Shown piece after piece: positions 22,302 to 28,736 of a stretch of 28,736 bases of DNA; position 1 is the first letter of the stretch; each line of letters opens with the position of its first letter. Made by a program: the position numbers and the translations under genes. The notes under the pieces are model-generated. The model did no database searches, was not told the DNA's origin, and saw only the letters and a list, made by a program, of their open reading frames with translations. The stretch comes from RGIG5057 sp964642045 (GTDB lineage Bacteria; Bacillota; Clostridia; TANB77; CAG-465), in NCBI GenBank assembly GCA_964642045.1, contig CAZXLZ010000010.1, positions 1 through 28,736 on the forward strand, read 5' to 3'.

Positions 22302-22841
22302 TTATTCACACGGACTGTGAGAATTGTTGCTTATTTTAACTGAAAGCACAAATATCGGATGGTCATATCTATTTTCAAGCTTATGTTTATCTCCCTTCTT
22401 GCACTGCTCCATAGTCCCATCATCAAAAATGTACCACTCTGAAATATTTCTTGGGGTATGGTAGCCCAAAGCTTTTTCTTCATGTGGTCCATGTAAATCA
22501 ATAGCTTTATAGCATGACTTTATAAACAGATAACTAAAATGGTGACGAGTTTTAGCATGCCAAACATCACCTATTTCCTGCTGCCAAACATCTCCAAGCA
22601 CCACAGCATCTTTCTCAAGTTTTACCCATTCAGGCTGATGAAAATCCTTTGCAATAACAATTCCATCTTTTCCAAGTTTGACCCACTTAGGATACTGACA
22701 GTCTCTGCCATTTTTGAGAATGTACTCAAGCTCATCAAAGAACGCTTTATTACTCCCTTCTTTGCCACCACAAACATTCTTCCTTGCCTTCCGAAATGAC
22801 TCAAGAGTTTCTAAATCAAAAAGTCGCAAATTTGCTTCCAT
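22302..22841 (-). CDS. Hypothetical protein, 179 residues, with internal duplication
   Basis: Not recognised. Soluble, no signal or membrane segment. It is rich in Trp, His and Cys. The middle contains a tandem duplication of about 19 residues, PKWVKLGKDGIVIAKDF then PEWVKLEKDAVVLGDVW, followed by GDVWHAKTRHHFSYLF. The C-terminal part has HTPRNISEWYIFDDGTMEQCKKGD. The start at 22841 has GGAGG 9 bases upstream and a clear promoter (22892-22920), and a strong terminator follows, so it is a real single-gene unit. G+C content and codon use are clearly higher than in neighbours, which suggests recent acquisition. No function is proposed. Confidence 0.75.
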   Translation of the reverse strand: MEANLRLFDLETLESFRKARKNVCGGKEGSNKAFFDELEYILKNGRDCQYPKWVKLGKDGIVIAKDFHQPEWVKLEKDAVVLGDVWQQEIGDVWHAKTRHHFSYLFIKSCYKAIDLHGPHEEKALGYHTPRNISEWYIFDDGTMEQCKKGDKHKLENRYDHPIFVLSVKISNNSHSPCE

Positions 22842-22891
22842 TAAACATTACCTCCAATTTATTTTTAGTTAATTTGGTTTATGATGTATCA

Positions 22892-22920
22892 ATTATAACA
22901 CATATATGACAATATTGCAA
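22892..22920 (-). promoter_or_regulatory. Promoter of the 22302 gene
   Basis: Minus strand TTGCAA (22915-22920), 17-base spacer, TATAAT (22892-22897), 50 bases before the start codon. Confidence 0.75.
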
Positions 22921-23333
22921 TTGATAGCAAGATATTTATACATAAATTGCTATTCTAGTATACCTACTTAGCCTAACTAGTAACAAATAAACTAGGAATG
23001 TACTAAACACCCCTAGCTTCTTTCTCTAATGTTTTATTTTTCTTTTTATATTTAATATTTATATGTTTTAACTTTTGCTTTTTATATTTAATTTTATTAT
23101 ATTTTTTAATAATAGGGATGATAATAGGATAATAATGGAACTAAAAGTAATAAATAAAAATAACTACTATAAGAATAATAAATTAAAACATAGAGAAAAA
23201 TTTCTTAGCTTCTAAAAAGTATTTCTAAAAGCTTGAATGTATTATATCAATTTAGGTCTAGTTTGTAAAGTATTTTTCTGCAATTTATTTAACTTTTCAT
23301 CGCATCATTCGACAAAATTTTACGAAAAATTAA
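22921..23333. other. Intergenic region without a recognised gene
   Basis: About 410 AT-rich bases between the 22302 gene promoter and the htpG terminator. I see no rRNA, tRNA or known riboswitch. CTAG occurs several times at 22975-23020 and may form small hairpins. A 26-codon plus-strand frame at 23135-23215 (starts MELKVINKNN) has a weak AGGATAATA site and low-complexity Asn/Lys composition; I do not call it a gene. It may be decayed sequence or hold a small RNA. Confidence 0.4.
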
Positions 23334-23366
23334 AAGATACATGATATTATTTCATATCACATACCT
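23334..23366 (-). terminator. Terminator of htpG
   Basis: On the minus strand AAGGTATGTGATAT pairs with ATATCATGTATCTT (arms 23353-23366 and 23334-23347; several G-U pairs), followed by UUAAUUUUU. It lies 10 bases after the stop. Confidence 0.7.
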
Positions 23367-23375
23367 TTTTTATTT

Positions 23376-25256
23376 CTATTTTGCCATTATCTCAGAAATA
23401 ATCATACTTATTTCAACAGGATTTTCTATTGTTAAACCTTCTATAAGTCTTGCTTCTGCATATAGAACTTTAGCATACTTCTTAAGTTCTTCCTTATTCT
23501 CTGATAGAAGTTTCTTTAGTTTATTTGCTATTTCATGTTTTTCATTAATCTCCAAAATTGTATTTGCCCTTATTCCCTCTGCATTTGGCATAGCATTTAG
23601 AGTCTTTGCCATTTGAGTAGATAGAGGACCTTCAGAGGTTAAACATACTGGATGATTTTTTAATCTATGAGTAAATCTAACTGAATGTACTTCTTCTGGA
23701 AGAACTTCTTTCATAGCATCAAATAATTCTTTACTTTCTTCATTTATCTTCTTTAAATTTTCCTTATCATCATCTGAATCTAAATCAAGGTTTTCTGAAG
23801 CAACATTTTTAAATATTTTTTCCTCATAGCTATTTAGAACCTGAAATACAAATTCATCAACATTATCTGTAAGATATAGTATTTCATATCCTTTATCTTT
23901 TACTGCTTCAACCTGAGGCATCATGTCTATTTTATCATAAGTCTCAGAGCATGCATAGTATATATCTTTTTGATCCTCTTTCATTCTTGACACATATTCT
24001 TTTAAAGTAACTAATTTTTTCTCTGTTGATGAATAGAATAAAAGTAAATCTTTTAGTTTGTCTTTATTCATTCCGTAATTATCATATGTACCATACTTAA
24101 GTTGAAGTCCGAAGTTTTTATATATTTCCTCATATTTTTCTCTATCTTTTTCAAGCATACTTTCAAGCTCTGATTTTATTTTGTTTTCTATATTTTTAGC
24201 TATTGTTTTTAGCTGTCTATCTTGCTGAAGCATCTCTCTTGAAATATTAAGTGATAAATCTTCACTATCTACAATTCCTTTTACAAAGCTAAAATAATCA
24301 GGTATAAGATCTGGGCATTTTTCCATTATAAGAACTGAACTTGCATAAAGCTGAAGTCCTTTTTCATATTCTCTAGTGTAATAATCATATGGAGTATGTG
24401 AAGGTATAAAAAGTATAGCTTTATAATTTAGCATTCCTTCTGCTGAAGTATGAATTACTTTAGCTGGGCCTTCATAATCATGGAATTTTTCAGTATAAAA
24501 TCTTGTATATTCTTCATCTTTTATTTTTTTCTTATCTTTCTTCCATATAGGAACCATTGAATTTAACACTTCTGTCTCTATATGTTTTTCTATTTCTTCT
24601 GAGTTTTCTTTTTTATGTGTATGTTCTACATCCATTTCTATAGGGAAACGTATATAGTCAGAATACTTTTTGACTAATTCTTTAAGTTTGTATTCTTCTA
24701 AATAATTAGAATATTTTTCATCTTCTGTATCCTCTTTTATATGAAGAATAATATCAGTTCCTACATTTTCTTTTTCACATTTTTCTATAGTATATCCATC
24801 TGCACCTTTAGATTTCCACATATAAGCTTCATTTGAGGTAGATGATTTAGTTTTAACAATTACCTCATCACTTACCATAAATGCAGAGTAAAATCCTACT
24901 CCAAACTGTCCAATTATATCTATATCATCTTTTTTCTTATTTTCTTCTTTAAATGCAAGAGAGCCACTTTTTGCTATAGTTCCAAGATTTTTATCAAGCT
25001 CCTCTTCTGTCATACCATTTCCTCTATCAGATATAGTAAGTAGTCTTTTTTCTTTATCTACCTCTAATTTTATTTTTAAATCTTTTCTATCTACTTTTAT
25101 ATCTTTGCTTGTAAGGCTAAGATAATATAATTTATCCATTGCATCACTAGCATTTGATATAAGTTCTCTTAAAAATATATCTTTATTTGTATAAATTGAG
25201 TTTATCATTAAATCAAGTAGTCTCTTAGATTCTGCTTTAAATTCCTTATTTTTCAT
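23376..25256 (-). CDS. htpG: Molecular chaperone HtpG (Hsp90)
   Basis: ATP-dependent cytoplasmic chaperone that remodels client proteins. It has 626 residues, normal for bacteria. Seen: the N-terminal GHKL ATPase with LRELISNASDAMDKL (N box, about 29-43), DRGNGMTEEEL and the FGVGFYSAFMV lid region, the middle domain with PIWKK, NISREMLQQDR and the catalytic-loop Arg, and the C-terminal dimerisation domain. AAGGA lies 7 bases before the ATG. It follows the ABC exporter gene by 28 bases on the same strand, so read-through is likely. No CIRCE or CtsR box is visible in that short gap. Confidence 0.97.
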   Translation of the reverse strand: MKNKEFKAESKRLLDLMINSIYTNKDIFLRELISNASDAMDKLYYLSLTSKDIKVDRKDLKIKLEVDKEKRLLTISDRGNGMTEEELDKNLGTIAKSGSLAFKEENKKKDDIDIIGQFGVGFYSAFMVSDEVIVKTKSSTSNEAYMWKSKGADGYTIEKCEKENVGTDIILHIKEDTEDEKYSNYLEEYKLKELVKKYSDYIRFPIEMDVEHTHKKENSEEIEKHIETEVLNSMVPIWKKDKKKIKDEEYTRFYTEKFHDYEGPAKVIHTSAEGMLNYKAILFIPSHTPYDYYTREYEKGLQLYASSVLIMEKCPDLIPDYFSFVKGIVDSEDLSLNISREMLQQDRQLKTIAKNIENKIKSELESMLEKDREKYEEIYKNFGLQLKYGTYDNYGMNKDKLKDLLLFYSSTEKKLVTLKEYVSRMKEDQKDIYYACSETYDKIDMMPQVEAVKDKGYEILYLTDNVDEFVFQVLNSYEEKIFKNVASENLDLDSDDDKENLKKINEESKELFDAMKEVLPEEVHSVRFTHRLKNHPVCLTSEGPLSTQMAKTLNAMPNAEGIRANTILEINEKHEIANKLKKLLSENKEELKKYAKVLYAEARLIEGLTIENPVEISMIISEIMAK

Positions 25257-25284
25257 AGTTTATTCCTTCTTTCTTAAATACATA

Positions 25285-27618
25285 TTAAAGTTCAAATTGT
25301 GAGTTGTATAGCGACGCATAGAAACCATTTTTACTCATTAACTCATCATGATTTCCTTGCTCTATAATATTTCCGCCATTTACGACAAGTATCAAATCTG
25401 CATTTTTTATAGTAGATAATCTATGTGCAATAATGAATGAAGTTCTTCCCTCTGTTAATTTATCCATTGCTTTTTGTACGAGTTCTTCTGTTCTTGTATC
25501 AACATTTGATGTTGCCTCATCAAGTATTAAAAATGGTGAATCTTCTATCATACCACGAGCTATTGTAAGCAGCTGTTTTTGCCCAGCAGATACACTATCA
25601 TTTTCTGACAGGTGAGAGTGTATACCTTTATCAAGAGTTTTTATAAAATGATCAAGTCCAACTGTTCTTAAAACTTCTTCTACTCTTTCATCACTTACAT
25701 TTTCTCTGTTATATACAATGTTTTCTTTTATAGTTCCATCAAAAAGCCACGTATCTTGAAGCACCATGGTAAATAGCGAGTGGATATTTTCTCTTGTAAG
25801 ATTATTTATAGAGCTGTCATCTATTAAAATATCTCCAGAATTTATATTATAAAACTTCATAAGTAAATTAACTATGGTAGTTTTACCCGCACCTGTTGGT
25901 CCAACAATAGCTATTTTTTGTCCTGGTTTTGCCACAGCTGAAAATCCATTTATTGTTGGATGATCATTATTATCATACTGGAATACTACATTTTTAAATT
26001 CTACATTTCCTTTTACTTTTTCTTTATCTAATCTATTAGTAATACTTTCCTCATTTTTCATCTCATCTTCATCTAAGAATTCAAATACTCTTTCACTAGA
26101 TGCAGCTGTTGTTTGAAGTGATGTCATAGCTTGTGCAATCTGCGAAAGTGGATTTGTAAATAGTCTTACATAAGTCATAAAAGCAACTATAACACCAAAA
26201 GTAATTATATCATTTGAAGCAAGAAGTGCTCCTACTATACAAACTGCAACGTATCCAAAATTTCCAATAAAATTCATAAGAGGGTGCATCATACCAGATA
26301 AAAACTGGCTTTTCATATTACTTTCGCACACTTTCTCATTTAATTTATCAAACTCTTTATCAGATGCCTCTTTACCATTGTATACTTTTACAACATTAAT
26401 TCCTGAATAAATTTCCTCTATATGACCATTTAAATTTCCAAGTTGCACCTGTTTTTCAACGAAATATTTTTGTGATTTCTTTAGTATCAAAGACACAAAT
26501 ACAAATCCAATAAGGCTTGCAAATATAGCAGTAAGTGCCATTATATAATTTGTATAGAACATCATTATAATAGAACCTAAAAATAATGTTACACTTGTTA
26601 CTAAACTTGCTAGTGATTGGTTCATTGATTGAGCAATATTATCTACATCATTAGTAACCCTTGAAAGAAGATCCCCTGACTCATGTCTGTCAAAATATTT
26701 AAGTTCAAGTTTATTTATCTTTTTTGATATTCTTCTTCTTAAATTTTTAGCAAATTTGTTAGATACATCTGTCATACATATTGACTGAATATAATTAAAA
26801 ATAGCGCTTACTAAATACATACCAAGTAGTATCATTGTTATATTCTTTATCTTATTCATATCCATTTTAGGCTTTATAATATCATATATATTCTCTGGCA
26901 GTCTATCCATATTTTTATAAATATCTTCTGCAGACATATCTTCTGTTATATCAGACATTATTTTTATAAATTCATACTGCTCTTTTGCAGTTATAACTTT
27001 CCCATTTACTGTTATTTCATCAAATATTACATTTTGCATTTTTTCGCTAAGATTTAGATTATTTATATCACTCATACTTGCTATCATGTCTAATATCTCT
27101 AGTTTTTCTTCTTTAGTAAATAAAACGCCATTATATTCACTGTCTTCTAAAACGGCATTTATTATACTTTTAGGGAAATCATTAATTAATACAGTTTCAT
27201 TTACTGCAAAACTGCTTGCAGCCATTTCTGATAGTTTCTGTTTATCTTCTACAGGCACACTTTCGTCAATCATTACACTTGATAATTTTTCTAAAGAAAG
27301 ATCTATATTTAAAACGCCATATATTCTAATTTTTATATTTTCTTCATTTAAACTATTTTTTATTTTTGTCATTATATTTTCTGTGCTTTGTTTATCAATA
27401 ACTAGCCCCTTAGATATTTCATCAGTAAGTGTAGAAAGTCTATTTGGAGCAAGTATTGAAAGTGATGCACTAACAATTGCTAGTATTATAGATATTATAA
27501 CTAATATTCTAAACTGATTAAGCTCAGAAAAAGTCCTAATTATAGAGCCTTTAAAGTCCTTAGCCTTCTGACCTGACATCATACCTGAAGGACCTCTTGG
27601 TCCAAAACCTTTAGCCAT
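25285..27618 (-). CDS. Heterodimeric ABC exporter subunit (YfiC/BmrD-like), consensus ATP site
   Basis: Membrane exporter half-transporter with 777 residues, longer than the usual ~580-670. Order: short Gly-rich N-terminus, first membrane helix at about 37-56, a ~195-residue insertion (about 60-253) predicted to lie outside, remaining five helices at about 255-500, then the nucleotide-binding domain with Walker A GPTGAGKTT (573-581), signature VSAGQ (676-680), Walker B ending in catalytic E701 (LILDEATS) and switch H732. The consensus catalytic residues are intact. The start overlaps the upstream partner gene by 8 bases with GAGGA upstream. Family knowledge: such pairs export drugs, lipids or peptides. 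The substrate is unknown. Confidence 0.9.
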   Translation of the reverse strand: MAKGFGPRGPSGMMSGQKAKDFKGSIIRTFSELNQFRILVIISIILAIVSASLSILAPNRLSTLTDEISKGLVIDKQSTENIMTKIKNSLNEENIKIRIYGVLNIDLSLEKLSSVMIDESVPVEDKQKLSEMAASSFAVNETVLINDFPKSIINAVLEDSEYNGVLFTKEEKLEILDMIASMSDINNLNLSEKMQNVIFDEITVNGKVITAKEQYEFIKIMSDITEDMSAEDIYKNMDRLPENIYDIIKPKMDMNKIKNITMILLGMYLVSAIFNYIQSICMTDVSNKFAKNLRRRISKKINKLELKYFDRHESGDLLSRVTNDVDNIAQSMNQSLASLVTSVTLFLGSIIMMFYTNYIMALTAIFASLIGFVFVSLILKKSQKYFVEKQVQLGNLNGHIEEIYSGINVVKVYNGKEASDKEFDKLNEKVCESNMKSQFLSGMMHPLMNFIGNFGYVAVCIVGALLASNDIITFGVIVAFMTYVRLFTNPLSQIAQAMTSLQTTAASSERVFEFLDEDEMKNEESITNRLDKEKVKGNVEFKNVVFQYDNNDHPTINGFSAVAKPGQKIAIVGPTGAGKTTIVNLLMKFYNINSGDILIDDSSINNLTRENIHSLFTMVLQDTWLFDGTIKENIVYNRENVSDERVEEVLRTVGLDHFIKTLDKGIHSHLSENDSVSAGQKQLLTIARGMIEDSPFLILDEATSNVDTRTEELVQKAMDKLTEGRTSFIIAHRLSTIKNADLILVVNGGNIIEQGNHDELMSKNGFYASLYNSQFEL

Positions 27619-28708
27619 TTTGCAGTTCCTCCTCTGAAAGCTGAGATAAAGCTATTTGCTTATATACCTCACAGCTATTTAATAATTCTTTATGTTTGCC
27701 CATTCCAACGCATTTTCCATCCTCAAGTACAAGTATTTTATCTGCGTTCATAATTGTACCAATTCTTTGCGCCACTATTATACTTGTCGCATCTTTTGTA
27801 TACTCTTTTAATTTATTTCTAAGTACCAAATCTGTCTTATAATCTAGGGCTGAAAAACTATCATCAAAAATATATATTTCCGGATCTCTTGCAATAGCTC
27901 TTTCGATAGAAATTCTTTGTTTTTGTCCACCTGATAGATTACTTCCACCGCTTGCTATATGTGAGTTATAACCATCTTCCATGTTTTCTACAAATTCTTT
28001 TGCTTGTGCAACCTCTACTGCTTCTTTTATTTTTTCTTCGGTTATAGCTCCTTTTCCATTGTCTCCATATCCAACATTTTCATTTACACTTCCGCCAAAC
28101 ATAACTGCCTTTTGTGATACATATCCTATTTTATTATTGAGACTATATGTATCATATTCTTTAACATTTATACCATCTACTAAAACTTCTCCGTCTGTTA
28201 CATCATAAAGTCTTGATATTAAATTGATAAGTGTTGTCTTTCCTGAACCTGTAGAACCTATTATTGCTACAGTATCACCTTTATTTGCCTTAAATGATAT
28301 ATTTTTAATTAAATAGTCATCTCCGTCTGGATATTTAAATGAAACATTTTTAAATTCTACTTCACCTTTTACACTAGAGTCTTTTATACTTCCATTTTTT
28401 ATAGTAATTTCTTCATTATAAGAATTGGTAACTTTATTTCGGCTTTCCAACATTGCCAGCCATTCCTCTTGCTTGTCAATCATTCCCGCTCTAAAAGCCA
28501 ATTTAATAATTTGCTTGGGCGAGCCTATCCTGTTTTCTCCATAACCGTGCTGCTGCAAAATCTCTTTCATCGCTTTCCAAGCCTGCTCAAAGCATATTTC
28601 AAAAAGCCCGACGCTACCTGCCGTATTCAACACCGTATAAGGCGGCTCAACCTCTCGTACAACGTGCAAATTGTTCAACGCCTTAATAAAATTATCAAGC
28701 TTTTTCAT
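27611..28708 (-). CDS. Chimeric ORF: HI0074/HepT-like N-terminus joined to a degenerate ABC exporter ATPase domain
   Basis: 365 residues made of two unrelated parts. Residues 1-90 match HI0074-family nucleotidyltransferase substrate-binding (HEPN-like) proteins: KLDNFIKALNNL, FEICFEQAWKAMKEILQQHG, SPKQIIKLAFRAGMID, WLAMLESRN. From about 91 on it is the C-terminal half of an ABC exporter: Walker A GSTGSGKTT (151-159), LSGGQ (258-262), D283 in place of the catalytic Glu (FDDSFSALD) and Q314 in place of the switch His (VAQRIGT), the degenerate site of YfiB-type subunits. The six-helix membrane domain that should precede it is missing. G+C jumps exactly at the join (about 28438-28441). Either a real deletion/recombination or an assembly chimera near a contig end. 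If real, the exporter below is probably inactive. Confidence 0.75.
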   Translation of the reverse strand: MKKLDNFIKALNNLHVVREVEPPYTVLNTAGSVGLFEICFEQAWKAMKEILQQHGYGENRIGSPKQIIKLAFRAGMIDKQEEWLAMLESRNKVTNSYNEEITIKNGSIKDSSVKGEVEFKNVSFKYPDGDDYLIKNISFKANKGDTVAIIGSTGSGKTTLINLISRLYDVTDGEVLVDGINVKEYDTYSLNNKIGYVSQKAVMFGGSVNENVGYGDNGKGAITEEKIKEAVEVAQAKEFVENMEDGYNSHIASGGSNLSGGQKQRISIERAIARDPEIYIFDDSFSALDYKTDLVLRNKLKEYTKDATSIIVAQRIGTIMNADKILVLEDGKCVGMGKHKELLNSCEVYKQIALSQLSEEELQNG

Positions 28709-28736
28709 AAAGCACCACCCCGTCCCTAGCTATTTC
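28695..28736 (-). CDS. 3' end of a MNT-family nucleotidyltransferase (partial)
   Basis: The last 13 codons of a gene running off the window: minus-strand frame EIARDGVVLYEKA then TGA at 28695. The ending GxVLYE is characteristic of MNT-domain minimal nucleotidyltransferases. It overlaps the start of the HI0074-like part by 14 bases, the arrangement seen in MNT-HEPN (MntA-HepT-type) toxin-antitoxin pairs. This supports the identity of the first 90 residues of the next ORF. Confidence 0.65.
   Translation of the reverse strand, partial: EIARDGVVLYEKA

Noticed and set aside
23135..23215. 26-codon plus-strand small ORF
   Set aside because: Low-complexity Asn/Lys composition and a weak ribosome binding site in very AT-rich DNA, no supporting promoter or homolog known to me.
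27611..28708. A genuine novel toxin-transporter fusion
   Set aside because: The missing membrane domain, abrupt composition change and closeness to the window end make deletion or misassembly more likely; kept as a finding to test, not as a system.

Overview
The window looks like chromosome (or a metagenomic contig) from an uncultured, very AT-rich, endospore-forming member of the Clostridia/Firmicutes. Support: two alpha/beta small acid-soluble spore protein genes, spoIIAA-spoIIAB, a class B sortase, a T-box riboswitch in front of pheST, strong GGAGG ribosome binding sites and A/T-rich codon use. I cannot name the species. Three stretches are clearly more G+C-rich to the eye than the rest: about 12473-13543, 22302-22841 and 28441-28736.

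Layout. (1) 42-2942, minus strand: a compact three-gene cassette (SMEK-domain protein, small middle protein, DUF2326 coiled-coil ATPase) that matches the ABC-three-component (ABC-3C) class of predicted conflict/defence systems; it sits directly downstream of secA. (2) 3267-6642: secA, divergent from a small membrane-anchored protein with a YcgQ/DUF1980-like domain. (3) 6676-11495, minus: trpS, obg, a TagG/Wzm-like permease, a TagH/Wzt-like ATPase and galE, tightly packed as a probable operon joining housekeeping genes to surface-glycan export. (4) 11590-12325, minus: spoIIAA-spoIIAB, closed by a terminator with no sigF behind it. (5) 12473-16431, minus: a surface block containing a membrane protein with 14 consecutive eight-residue repeats, a class B sortase, and a secreted protein with five Ig-like repeats that ends in NPNTGR with no membrane tail. 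(6) 16619-17139, plus: two SASP genes. (7) 17242-20990, minus: pheS-pheT behind a T-box leader with a UUC specifier. (8) 21024-22841: two related small membrane proteins, a short HPF, and an unrecognised 179-residue protein. (9) 23376-28736: htpG and a heterodimeric ABC exporter. The upstream exporter subunit has lost its membrane domain and is joined to a HI0074/HepT-like protein whose partner nucleotidyltransferase is cut by the window end; this is either a rearrangement or an assembly chimera.

The best candidates for unusual biology are the ABC-3C cassette, the octad-repeat membrane protein next to the sortase, the tail-less sorting-like signal, the spoIIA operon without sigF, and the chimeric ORF at the right edge. 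The ABC-3C class is known from comparative genomics; I do not claim that a wholly new system is proven here.
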